Source: Selaginella moellendorffii (taxonomy: Eukaryota; Streptophyta; Lycopodiopsida; Selaginellales; Selaginellaceae). From it: a stretch of DNA of 64,000 nt. Made by a program: the position numbers and the translations under genes. Positions 21,641 to 32,787 of this stretch are shown piece after piece (position 1 is the stretch's first letter; each line of letters begins with the position of its first letter). Below the pieces are notes generated by a model. It was not told where the DNA came from. It worked only from the letters and a program-made list of their open reading frames with translations, and ran no database searches. Where the stretch lies: NCBI RefSeq assembly GCF_000143415.4, contig NW_003314264.1:3259444-3323443 (forward strand). The letters run 5' to 3'.

Positions 21641-23093
21641 TGAGTACTTGTCGTCACAAGGGAGAACCATGCACGTGCCTTCTCTTTTTCGATGCATGTC
21701 AAATACCTCCTCACCGCACCAGGCTCAAATGAAGTGGAGGAAGGGAGCCAAGGAGCTTTATGGATGATCATATAGCTCAAAGGAAAGCACTCATACCACC
21801 CAAATTCGTGAGCTATCTCAACTCAAGCCAAATACTACCATGCATGGTATAATTTCTTTCAAAAGATTTGGATGAGGCTTTTCAGATTTTTCTACATTTT
21901 GTATTAGATGTGACTGACATGCTCAAGGGTTTTAATAATTAAGTTTGAAAATAGTTTTATTGTCAAGGTTCCTAATCAATAACAGAAAGACACATTATTT
22001 AGAAGACACATTATTACCTATTGAAAGTTCTTTTTATGATTTGGCAAGAATGAACTTCTCTTTATGATTTGGCAAGAATGAACTTCTCTGTCTTAGAACT
22101 TTTTCAGTTTTTAATGTACAAACTCTTTATATCAATAATAATTACCTAATAGTGGATCTTTTTCATTTTGACCAAATATTACTAGCCTCAAAACGATTAT
22201 TAACCTTCAAATTTTAATGTTTTTGCCTCTTTAGTTATATTTTTTAATAACTTATTCAATAATTTTAATTACATTATTCAATAAATTTAGTTAACTAAAA
22301 TGGATTACTTTTCATGGATAATATTTTTAATACCACCTTTGCCTTTTTCCTAAAATTATTAAATTAAATACTAATTTTTTTAAAAATATTTTTATATTTT
22401 GGATTGAATGTAATTAATGTGCATAAGGATTTTAATGTTTACATTGAAAATAGATTTATTATCAAAGGTTATTAATTAGTAATACAAGTATTTAAATGAT
22501 ACACTATTATGGACAATATGTTCATCTTATAGTTTGGCAAAAAATATCTTCTTATTTGACATGTGTAATAACTCTTTATTTTACAATTTATTCATTTATT
22601 AATATTATAAATTTTTTATATCAACATTGTTTAATCAATACTAGAGTATATTTTTTTATTTTTTCATACTGAGACTAACAAACTACTAACTTTAAAATTC
22701 AAGTTGCATACTCATTTTTAAATATTTTAGCTACATGCTGTTTTAATTTATTTTACCTTTTTTGTTATATTATTTAATAGCTTTAGTTATATTGTTCAAT
22801 AGTTTGAATTACATTATTTAATAAAGTTAGCTACATTATTATGCACTAAATGGATTCTTTTCATAAATAATATCTTTAATACCATCTTCAACACTTTGTT
22901 ATGTTATTTATAGCTAGAAGAGATCATAAAATGTGAAATCCTCAATCAAGAAAAAAATTCAAGATCACAAAGTTAACTAAATCTCATGATAATTAATAAA
23001 ATACCAGCAATAGCTTTAAAAAACTAAAAATATAATTGAAAATTATATTTATTATACATTTAAACAACAATAAATGAAAATAGAAAATGCCTA
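21641..23093. repeat. AT-rich spacer with a tandem repeat of about 515 bp
   Basis: Two diverged direct copies occupy about 21890-22360 and 22395-22900. Shared blocks include the caagggttttaataattaagtttgaaaatag / aaggattttaatgtttacattgaaaatag pair and aaatggattacttttcatggataatattttt / aaatggattcttttcataaataatatcttt. Inside the first copy a roughly 30-bp direct repeat (tttatgatttggcaagaatg, about 22036-22090) occurs twice. No gene is visible. Confidence 0.6.
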
Positions 23094-23267
23094 TGTGAGT
23101 GCATGGAATATGGAAAGGGAATACAGAAATGTGCATATCAATTAGCCCAAAAACCCTAGCTTATATACAGGAGCGAGTGGTCCGGATTGAAACCAATCCG
23201 ACAGCTACCAAAATCCACTACGCTAATATTAGTATACGGCATCGTAACCGTACACTTGGCCCTCACA
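23094..23267 (-). repeat. 3' LTR of gypsy copy 1
   Basis: The 174-bp repeat TGTGAG...CTCACA matches 27913-28086 and the LTRs at 28914 and 44429. The polypurine tract lies at 23268-23283, read on the minus strand. Confidence 0.93.
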
Positions 23268-23383
23268 TCATCCCCTCCTCTCGGAATAATGGAAGGCCGT
23301 CAGGGTTCTCTTGTAGATGGGCCGGGATCTGAAGGAACGTCAGGAGGAGGCATCGGCAGATCTGTAGACGGTATTAACTGCTC

Positions 23384-26300
23384 CTAATCCCTTTGTATGA
23401 AGCGTTTTAACCGCTGCACATGCACAATCTCCGGAGGATCGGCCTGCTGAACGTCATGCCGAACCTCATAAACTTGCGGTCCAACTTGCCACAACATCCG
23501 ATAGGGTCCTTTCCACTGCGCAAGGAGCCCCTTAGATAGACCACGTACCGTAAGATGGGGAAAACGGACTAACACCAAATCATCCACTTTGTACTCCGCA
23601 GGTGGACGATGATGGGAGTTGTAGCGCCGTTGTTGTCCCACTTGTACGCGGCCTAAGTGTTCGGCAGACTCTGCTCGGACAAGTGGAAGAATGCTTGTCA
23701 AATACTGATCCCATGACCTAGCATCAGGAGCTCGTGGCCATCGCGAAGGTAAACCTAACTCTGTTGGTAATATTGGATCATGACCATATAGAAGTTTATA
23801 TGGTGAAGCACCAACAGAACTCTACACCCCTGTGACATAGGCATACCGAAGAAATGGCAAATAACCATCCCAATCCAAATGCTGAAAGTTCACATACTTC
23901 GAAATCATCCCTTTGAATGTCCGAACGAGCCGTTCCACCAGACCGTCTGATTGTGGATGATAAGCACTCGTAAAAGTGTGGCGTATCCCCAACCGAGATG
24001 TCAAAACATGAAATACCTCAGCCATAAATGCAGGACCATTATCCGAAAGAATCCGCTCTGGACAAGAATGCTGGAACACCACTCGATTGAGGAGGAAGTA
24101 TTCAATAGCAGTTGCAGAGGCACTAGCAAGAGCACCAACTTCCACCCAACGAGTCAAGTAGTCAGAAGCAATAATAACATACTCATTGCCAGCAGTCGAT
24201 CGTGGAAAAGGTCCCATAAGATCAAACGCCACCAACTCAAACGGACGGGAAACTGCAATTGACTCCAACCGTCCTTCCGCAGCACAAGGGGGAGTATTAC
24301 GAGCTTGGCACCAAACGCAGCTACGCACATACCGGATAATATCATGTCGCATCTCCGGCCAATAGAAAGACCTGCGCAACTTCTCGGTGACACGACGGTG
24401 TCCCATATGCCCACCTAGAACAGGAGAATCATGGTAGGCATGGAGAAACCGCGGAATAAACACCGAAGGTACCACCAATCATAAATGATCATCAGGATCC
24501 GTCCCCACAAAATAAAGAAGGCCATCTTCCAGGCGATATTGAGAATGTAAATGCCGGAAAGGCAAATCATCAGCAAGTGATGCAGGATTCTCAAACCCAT
24601 CTCGAAGCCTTCGAATCCACGGCTCAATCTTTTGAGCCTCGCGAACCTCCTCAAGAGAAGGCAGATCTTGCTCTGCACCCTGTGGACACTGAACGTCAAG
24701 GACAGCAACCGCCGACGGCACAGAATCCTCATCTAGAAAATCCACAGATGCTGGAACAACAGGTTCGTCAGAATGATGAGAAGTGAGTGAAGAAGGAAGA
24801 GGAGCTCGAGAAAGGGCATCAGCATCAGCCATAGAACTCCTTGGGCGATGAACAACATCGAAATCATATATCTTAAGCTTCAAAGCCCATCGAGCCGTAC
24901 GACCAACTAGGTTCTTCCGCTTCAATAATGAAGTAACAGCAGCATGGTCACCTTCAAGTAACATCTGAGAACCATGTAGATATGCATGAAGTTTCTCAAA
25001 ACCCCAGACTGCTGCTAAACACTCTTTCTCCGTCGTGGAGTAGTTCATCTCCGCTGGTTGTAATGTACGGCTTATGTATGCAATGGGATGGCGCTGACCA
25101 GGCACACTCGAGCTCTCTTGCATCAACACACCTCCAAGACCAATGTCAGAAGCATCCACACGCAAAATAAAAGGTCGAGTGTAGTCAGGATATGCCAAAA
25201 CCGGAGGAGTTGTCAATAGCTCTTTGAGATCCACGAACGCCCGCTCACAATCCGAAGACCAGATGAAAGATGACGTTGATGACTTCAGCAACGCTCGCAA
25301 TGGTGTAGTGCGATCAGAAAGATGATCCACAAAACGACCAAGATACTGCACCTTACCCAAAAAGCGTTGCACATCATTCACACACTTCGGAGTAGGGAGT
25401 TTGTCAGGATCAACTTGCAAACCCTCACGAGAAATACGGTACCCAAGATAAGTTGTGTCCTTGGACCCAAACACGCACTTCGACCGCTTCAGCTTTAAAC
25501 CAACGTCGCGTAGCCGATCCAACACTTTACAAATATCACGAACGTGCTCCTCCCACGTCCCCTCCGAGTGGATCAAGACATCATCAATGAAGTCAGCAGT
25601 CACCTCCGGCATATCGCAAAGAACCTCGTCCATCATCCGCTGGAAAGTTACTGGAGCATTGTTCAAACCAAACGGCATCACCAAGAACTCGTACAAACCA
25701 AATGGTGTACGAAAAGCAGTCTTAGGAATATCTTCTTCGGCCATTGGTACTTGCCAATACCCAGAAGCAAGATCTAGCTTGGTGAACCAACGACTTCACC
25801 CTAGACGATCCAAGAGATCAGCAGTGTGAGGAAGAGGATACACATCTGGGATCGTCACTTCGTTTAACGGACGATAGTCGATGCAGAAACGAATACTCCC
25901 ATCAGGCTTCGTCACAAGATGAGGTTCACATGCCCAAGGACTCCGCGACTTCCGAATAACACCCTTTTCCAGCATTTCCTTGACGTTTGCTCGTAAAATT
26001 TTGATCTCCTTAGGTGACCGACGATGAACAGGAACCTTGATTGGACGAGCATCCCTGGTGGGAATTGGATGACGTGTGGCAATCTTGGCCCCAGACGATA
26101 GGTCAAATTCAAAGAGATCAGAATACTCTTTCATGAGCCGGTCAACTGCTGCAACACAAAGATCGTCGGAGGGATCGGAAAAGGGAAAAGCAGAACAAGA
26201 TGGAAACACAGAAGGAAAGAGTGGGGAAACAAAAGTAATGGAAGCAAAGGTAGAAGTAGAGGGACGAAGAGGTATGGAAGTGAGAGGAATAGATGAAACA

Positions 26301-26881
26301 TAAGGAAGTATGAGACAAGGGGGAGAAGCCTCAAAGTCACACTTGGCATAATTGCGCTGCAACCAATCCATACCAAGAATGAGGTCAAAAGCTTGACTCG
26401 GCACCACCCGCAACGACTGCAACTCAAGCTCGAGATTGCCCACACGCACAACCAGGTCCACCTCATCCCGTGCACATGCATGTGTACGGCCGTTGCCATA
26501 AAGAATGAAAACTGGTTCTGCCGCACGACGCAAGTGTAGACGACAACGTGTGGCAACAGGTCGAGCAATAGAAGATAAACTCGAACCTGTATCAACCAAC
26601 ACGGAGAGAATAATAGGAGACTTCTTATTATAAAAACGAGCTTGGAAAGTAAACACTGGATGAACTGGTGCCGAGTGAACCCCTTGATGATACTCCCGAA
26701 AGAAAGATGGAGGGGTCACTGATTTATTCGCGCAAGGTCCCTCCGTTACTCGTGCGACTCCTCGTTTCCCTGATGCATCTCGGTGTCCAGACCTTCCACT
26801 GCAGCAGCACCCAGGGGACATTGCTGACGCCAAGGTCTCCACCCAGGAAATGGAGGTCGCCAATCTGGAAAACGACGACAA
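23384..26881 (-). pseudogene. pol of gypsy copy 1 (protease, RT, RNase H, integrase) with nonsense codons
   Basis: One reading frame spans the whole region and is broken by three stops (near 25796, 24479 and 23822). In order it encodes: protease with VLVDTGSSLSSIA; RT with [44 protein letters not shown] and the FIDDVL catalytic box; RNase H with LRVDASDIGLGGVLMQ; and the integrase HHCC domain with YHDSPVLGGHMGHRR and CVWCQARN. The integrase core follows with AFDLMGPFP, ILSDNGPAFMAEVFH and YHPQSDGLVERLVRTF, and finally an RNA/DNA-binding C-terminus. The stop at 25796 (TGA) corresponds to CGA in copy 3, a CpG transition. Pol overlaps gag by over 130 bases in the -1 frame. No chromodomain is seen at the C-terminus. 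Confidence 0.9.
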
Positions 26882-27678
26882 CGCCGATAAGTATGACCAA
26901 CTTCATCACACGCCCAGCAGCGAACATCATGGCCATGACCATGTCCTCGCGCTTGTCCTTGGACTCGAGCAGTAGCAGCATCCACCTCCATTGGAACAGG
27001 ACCATCACCCATAGGAAGTGGAGCGGAAGGACGTGCAGCGAGAAGTGGAAGAAGCGACGTCTCATAACGTTGTGCCAAGTGAAGAGCATTGTCAAGGGTG
27101 GCAGGAGCAAGTGCATGCACAAGGTTGACAAGATCTTGACGAAGTGTTGGCCACAACATTCCTAGCTTGATCCGCTTCGACATATTTGGCTCCGCACGAA
27201 GCAAAAGACTTCGGAAACGAACACCAAATTGCATCACCGACTCCGATGGCCCTTGGCGAAGACGATGCAATTGTTGGAAAGCATCATCACAATCATCGGC
27301 ATGTCCGAAGGCGCGTTTGAAGACGTTCGGGAGAACACTCCAATCCCCACGAGTAGCTGCGGTCAAACCATTGTACCACTGCAATGCCGTCCCTTGGAGA
27401 CACGTGGGAAACTTATGCAACCGTCGAGCATCATCTCAAGAATGATATGTGGCAACCACCGTAAAGTGATTGAACCAATGGTACACATCATCCCCAAGAT
27501 TCCCGCGAAAGAACTCCGGCCGAACGCGAGGATTGGCACCAAGAGCAGGAGGAGTTGTACCACGTGCCGTGAACGCCGCCATCAACTGAGTTTGGTTGTT
27601 CAATTGCAAGCGCATAGCATCAAGCAATTGAACCAACTACTGCTCTAGAGTCAAAGGAGGAGATTGCGGATCGGCCAT
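26746..27678 (-). pseudogene. gag of gypsy copy 1
   Basis: The frame starts with ATG at 27678 (MADPQSPPLTLEQ). It carries a TAG at 27637-27639 and a TGA near 27433, then stays open to 26746. The capsid region has FFRGNLGDDVYHWFNHF and FPTCLQGTALQWYNGL. A CCHC zinc knuckle (CWACDEVGHTYRRC) follows near the C-terminus. The TAG is shared with copy 2 at the homologous codon, while the TGA corresponds to TGG in copy 2. Confidence 0.88.
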
Positions 27679-27912
27679 GAAGATGAACGAAAAAGAAAGA
27701 GCAAAAGAAGAGAAATGACAAAAAAGCTGGAAAGAAATGGTAGATCTAGACAATGCAAAAAGCTAGATCGAAACCAAAATCCTGAAAGGAAAGAACAAAA
27801 GAAAGGAAATGGAAAAAGTTAGATCTAGACGATGCAAAAGCTAGATCTAAACCAAAATCCCAAATCCAAGCACTCCCCAGGGACAATCAAAGGTGCCCCT
27901 CATCTCCACCAA

Positions 27913-28086
27913 TGTGAGTGCATAGAATATGGAAAGGGAATACAGAAATGTTCATATCAATTAGCCCAAAAACCCTAGCTTATATACAGGAGCGAGTGGT
28001 CCGGATTGAAACCAATCCGACGGCTACCAAAATCCACTACACTAATATTAGTATACGGCATCGTAACCGTACACTTGGCCCTCACA
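27913..28086 (-). repeat. 5' LTR of gypsy copy 1
   Basis: The 174-bp LTR is followed on its right by ccta, matching the ccta just left of 23094. Confidence 0.93.
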
Positions 28087-28913
28087 CCTAAAGAAATAGT
28101 AATAATATTTTGTATAAAAATTTCTTCATACAAATAAGTAAACATGAAATAATTAAAATAGTATATTAATTATTTAAAATAGAATTTTATTTGATATTTA
28201 ATATTTTCACAACTTACTTAATTAGAAATACACACTCAATATAGATATATATGTGTGTATATATGTGTGAAAAATCTTTTAAAAGTATAAATAATTATAT
28301 ACTTTTTAAAAAAATTTATAGTTTGGATGGATATACCATAAATGAATACTTAATATGTATCTAGATTATTTTTAAATTTAATATCATTAAAGTAATTTTA
28401 ATTTTAATCAAATTAAGATTGTAAATTGACATATGGTTACCTTCTCCATATTTTAATACAAGAAACTTTTACATAAACAGGATTATAATATTTAATAAAT
28501 TATAATCTATCTCTATTATACATTGAACTGTCACTTACTTTATCTATATATAATACAGCTAATTATAGGGCTTTTTCATTACATCTTTTAACCTAATGCT
28601 TCTAACTTCAACAGTCTATTAAATTAACTTTTAGATTTTTAGTTTGTTTAATCAAAACCTGTAGGGGTGGCAGTGGATATACCTAGAATATGCTTGGATA
28701 TTCTTGGATATTCTACTATTTAACAGTTGTTTGTCATTTTGATTAATCTTGTATTTATAATTTACAAACATGTTTATAATTATAAACTTTCCTAAACACT
28801 TCCTAGTTTTTTTTTTAATCTACCCATAAAATTATTTTAGTTTTGATTTATAAGTTATAAACATGTTTATAATTATTGAGTAATTGGATTATTCAAAAAT
28901 GCTAAATAAGAAC
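28087..28913. other. AT-rich spacer between two oppositely oriented gypsy copies
   Basis: About 830 bases of AT-rich sequence include runs such as atatatatgtgtgtatatatgtgtg (28243-28268). No open frame of note and no recognised element is present. Confidence 0.5.
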
Positions 28914-29088
28914 TGTGAGGGCCAAGTGTATGGCTAGGATGCTATATACTAATATTAGCGTAGTGGGATTTTGGTAGCCGTCAAATTGGTTTCAATCCGG
29001 ACCACTCGTTCTTGTATATAAATTAGGGTTTTTGGGCTAATTGATATGTACATTTCTATATTCCCTTTTCATATTCCATGCACTCACA
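28914..29088 (+). repeat. 5' LTR of gypsy copy 2
   Basis: A 175-bp TGTGAGGGCC...CACTCACA repeat, inverted relative to the copy 1 LTR 827 bases away. Confidence 0.9.
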
Positions 29089-29321
29089 TTGGTGGAGGTG
29101 AAGGGCACCTTTGATTGTCCTTGGGGAGTGCTTGGATTTGGGATTTCAGTTTAAATCTAGCTTTTGCATCGTCTAGATTTAACTTTTTCCATTTCCTTTC
29201 TTTTGTTCTTTCCTTTCAGGATTTTGGTTTAAATCTAGCTTTTTGCATTGTCTAGATCTACCATTTCTTTCCAGCTTTTTGTCATTTCTCTTCTTTTGCT
29301 CTTTCTTTTTCATTCATCTTC

Positions 29322-30035
29322 ATGGCCGATCCACAATCTTTTCCTTTGACTCTAGAGCAGTAGTTGGTTCAATTGCTTGATGCTATGCACTTACAATTGA
29401 ATAACCAAACTCAATTGATGGTGGCATTCACGGCACATGGTCCAACTCCTCTTGCTCTTGGTGCCAATCCTCGCGTTCAGCCGGAGTTCTTTCGTGGGAA
29501 TCCTGGGGATGATGTGTACCATTGGTTCAATCACTTCACAGTGATTGCCACATATCATTCTTGGGATGATGCTCAACGTTTGCGTGAGTTTCCCACGTGT
29601 CTCCAAGGGACAGCGTTGCAATGGTAGAATGGATTGAGTGCAGCCACTCGTAGGGATTGGAGTGTTCTTCCAGACGTCTTCAAACGCGCCTTCGGACATG
29701 CTGACGATTGTGACAATGCCTTCCAACAATTGCATCATCTTCGCCAAAGGCCATCTGAGTCGGTGATGCAATTTGGCGTTCGTTTCCGAAGTCTTTTGCT
29801 TCATGCGGAGCCTAATATGTCGGAGCAGATCAAGCTAGGAATGTTGTGGCCAACACTTCGTCAAGATCTTGTCAACCTTGTGCATGCACTTGCTCCTGCC
29901 ACCCTTGACGATGCTCTTCGCTTGGCACAACGTTATGAGACGTCGTCTCTTCCACTTCTCGCTGCACGTCCTTCAGCTCCACTTCCTATGACTGATGGTC
30001 CTGTTCCAATGGAGGTTGATGCTGCTGCTACTTGA
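29322..30035 (+). pseudogene. gag of gypsy copy 2
   Basis: ATG at 29322 (MADPQSFPLTLEQ) is followed by TAG at 29361-29363. The frame then stays open through the capsid region, except for a TAG at 29625-29627 where copy 1 has TGG or TAT context (QWYNG), and ends at 30033-30035. The zinc-knuckle region lies beyond, in a shifted or stopped frame (about 30060-30110). It is broken and cannot give a full Gag. Confidence 0.85.
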
Positions 30036-30342
30036 GTCCACAGACAAGGGCACGGACATGGTCGTGGCCGTGATGTTCGTTGCTGGGTGTGTGATGAAGT
30101 TGGTCATACTTATTGGCGTTGTCGACGCTTTCCGGATTGGTGACCTCCATTTCCTGGATGGAGACCTTGGCATCAGCAACGTCCTGTTAGTGCTGCTGCG
30201 GTGGAAGGTTTGGACACTGAGGTGCATCCAGGAAACGGGGAGTCGCGCAAGTAACGGAGGGACCTTGCGCGAATAAGTTAGTGACCCTCCATTTTTCTTT
30301 CGAGAGTATCATCAAGGGGTTCACTCGGCACCGATTCATCAA

Positions 30343-30714
30343 GTGTTTACTTTCCAAGCTCGTTTTTATAACAAGAGGTCTCCTATTCTTCTCTCCGTAT
30401 TGGTTGATACAGGTTCGAGTTTATCTTCTATTGCTCGACCTGTTACCACACGCTGTTGTTTACACTTGCGTCGTGCGGCAGATCCAGTTTTCATTCTTTA
30501 TGGCAATGGCCGTACACATGCATGTGCACGCGATGAGGCAGACCTGGTTGTGCGTGTGGGCGATCTCGAGCTTGAGTTGCAGTCGTTGCAGGTGGTGCCG
30601 AGTCAAGCTTTTGACCTCATTCTTGGTATGGATTGGTTGCAATGCAATCATGCCAAGTGTGACTTTGAGGCTTCTCCCCCTTGTCTCATACTTCCTCATG
30701 TTTCATCCGCTCCT
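30343..30714 (+). pseudogene. Protease fragment of gypsy copy 2
   Basis: The frame encodes FTFQARFYNKRSP, then the aspartic protease box LLSVLVDTGSSLSSIARP, then AFDLILGMDWL. It is interrupted at the chromovirus LTR that begins at 30715; the residues after that point come from the LTR. Confidence 0.85.
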
Positions 30715-31857
30715 TGTAAACCACAAATGTTTCCTTTCCAATTTGCTAGCTTACCTCGTCTATCCGTCCAACACTGCCTTGGCTTTTGCTAAGTTCCCTT
30801 GCTAAGGTTCTTGCCTATGGTACCAGCTCCTACTTGGTTTCACCTACTCACTGCACGAGCAACGGAGTGTTAGCCATCCATCCACGGATTCCCAAATCAC
30901 TCCCAATCCCCCTCCCCGGGTTAGACTGGACGTAAGGTTTGGCTACACTCCCCGCAAGCACAAGCAGCCAAGCACACCAAGCTTCCAGGTTCCTAACACC
31001 CCTTGGTATTACAAGACTTGATCATGGGACCCTCTAAATCCCAAGTCTTGAATGCAACACTTGCTTTGGGACGCCGGGGCGAAACACCGTGGCCTAACGG
31101 CCCGGTATGGGTACCTCTACCCCCCCACTTCCATCCCGAAGGAATGCCCAAGCCCCTAGGAAGGGCGACGACCAATGAGCCGCATGGTACTCAAGTGGGC
31201 ACCACTCCACATGAGCTGGGAGCACTACAATTGGTTTCCCTTTCGGGAGTGGGAGTTGCTCTTGAGCACTTCCTTGGATGGCCCCTCCGGCACTAACCAA
31301 GTCCATGCTCACTCCCACCCAAGGCCCCTCGGTCCCAGTCTCAACCTCAAGTCGGTTTGGAAGCCCCACTGGAGAGTCCCTTCAAAACTGGTTCTTACAC
31401 CTCACTATCCCTACTATACTTTTTGGAACCCCCTGCAGCCCCCCCCCCCCCCCCCCTGGGAGACGCACGCTTTGGGCTTTCACCCCTTGACCCGTATTAG
31501 TATTTGGACTTAGTCTCTGGCTCGATCTCGGACTCGATTTCGGATCCGACTTCGGATTTGGTCTCGGACTCGATCTCAAACTCGATCTCGGACCTGATCT
31601 CGGTCCCGACCTCGGACTTGACCTTGGACTCAGTCTCGGACCCGATTTCGGATCTCGGACTCCGTCTCGAACTCGGTTTCGAACTCGGTCCCCAAGTCGG
31701 CCTTGGACTCGATTCCGGACTCTATCTCGAACTCGGTCCCAGAGTCGGTCTTGGACTCGATCTTCGACTTGGTCCCATCCGATGAACTCTTTGTCATTTT
31801 GGTCAAGCTTTCGGGGTTCCTTTAGCCTACGACACCTCGGCGAGTTGGTTCCTTACA
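30715..31857 (-). repeat. Chromovirus LTR, minus orientation (3' LTR of the integrase-bearing piece)
   Basis: The 1143-bp repeat TGTAAACC...CCTTACA is the reverse complement of 34296-35437. It contains a poly-C run (31441-31457) and an imperfect CTCGGA hexamer array (about 31515-31770). The bases just right of it (actccaccaccc) read on the minus strand as a polypurine tract, GGGTGGTGGAGT, so this is a 3' LTR. Confidence 0.88.
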
Positions 31858-32787
31858 ACTCCACCACCCATAGAAGAAGTTCGATGCCCACATTGAACGT
31901 CTCTCTTTTTGATCCTATGACTTGTTGACCATGTCTCCGGGGGCATCCCCCCACTTAGCGGTGTGCCTAAGTTAGCCTCCCCGGCCAAGAGCCCATGACT
32001 ACAGAATATAGATGTCCCTATACTCCTCACCTCACCACGCCCTAGTATGGGGTCAGGACTTGAACCCAACCTTGCTTTACTAGGGGGTTGGGACTCGAAC
32101 CCAACCTCCGTCCGGTGGGACACGACCGGGGCGGAGGTAGGAGTCCCCGTGTGGGAGGCGCTTGGACATGCTCGATGGGCAATATGGCGAGCGACGGGAG
32201 TCCAGGCCCTTTGGGAAGCACGCAACCAGGCACACTTCGAAGGGACACAGGTCAGAGTATCACAGGTACTGGCAGAGTGGTGGAGACTTACATTGGCGGC
32301 AATACGGCTTCACCATGCTATCCTCCGGGACAGGGGGAAGCTCGAGAGGCTCGAGGAGTGGCAAAAAGCATGGCTGCCATGTTTTGGTAGAGGAGATCAC
32401 AAGGAGGTTCGTTGGAGATGGCGCCCCCCGGAGTCGATCTTGCGGTCAGCATGAAGGGGGGACGTGGATCTGGATGAGATACGACGGAGACGACCGCAGC
32501 CGCTTCTACTACAGGCCTAGTCTCACTTTAGATGAGGGAGATCACCACTAGGTAGCATGAGCTTTGGGCAGCATGCCCAATTTTTGTATTAGTCCCTACG
32601 GGACATTGGGGAATGTACATACACGTTTCATCGAACCCAACCTCCGTAGAATACGTCTATGGATTCAACATCCCCGCAAGGAGTCGGGTGTAGTTCCCTA
32701 CGCCTGGTCGACCTAGCTAACCCATGCTAATTAGCTCACCTTCGGGTCCCAACATATGCCATTGCTCAAGTTCACCAATTGATACTT
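31858..32787 (-). other. 3' non-coding region of the chromovirus piece, with a nested insert
   Basis: This region lies between the polypurine tract and the pol stop. It holds a ccgggggcatcccccca-cttagcggtg block that also occurs twice in the internal region of the LARD-like element (about 48880 and 49065), so the two families are related. The block is split by the insert at 32112-32630. Confidence 0.6.
32112..32630 (+). mobile_element. LINE-like insert with 17-bp target site duplication
   Basis: The direct repeat tcgaacccaacctccgt occurs at 32095-32111 and 32631-32647 and exactly flanks this 519-bp segment. A plus-strand frame inside it encodes RWAIWRATGVQALWEARNQ and AHFEGTQVRVSQVLAEWWR. 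This resembles the C-terminal tail of plant LINE reverse transcriptases (W-x-x-R-N-x-x-x-F-E-G). The long target duplication supports target-primed integration. There is no poly-A tail, so the class is inferred; a short non-LTR relic is the best fit. Confidence 0.6.

Larger units (their letters stand above)
23094..28086 (-). mobile_element. Ty3/gypsy LTR retrotransposon, copy 1 (complete, disabled)
   Basis: The 4993-bp element has 174-bp LTRs at both ends (TGTGAG...CTCACA) and is flanked by ccta on both sides, the likely target duplication. It lies on the minus strand. The 5' LTR is 27913-28086, followed by a TTGGTGGAGATGAGGGG primer region; a purine-rich tract (GAGAGGAGGGGATGA) precedes the 3' LTR. 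The two LTRs differ by four substitutions in my reading, so the insertion is young. The gene order is gag, protease, RT, RNase H, integrase. Each frame carries nonsense codons, so this copy is not autonomous. Confidence 0.93.
28914..30714 (+). mobile_element. Gypsy copy 2: 5' LTR, gag and protease only (truncated)
   Basis: This is the same family as copy 1 but on the plus strand. The LTR is 28914-29088, followed by the same ttggtggaggtgaagggcacc leader. Gag and protease follow, and homology ends exactly where a different LTR (TGTAAACC...) begins at 30715. The rest of pol is not found to the right in this window, so the far half was lost or moved. Confidence 0.9.

Noticed and set aside
31278-31513. 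Pro-rich ORFs around the poly-C run as coding
   Set aside because: They lie within the chromovirus LTR and are mirrored in its inverted copy; they are translations of non-coding repeat.
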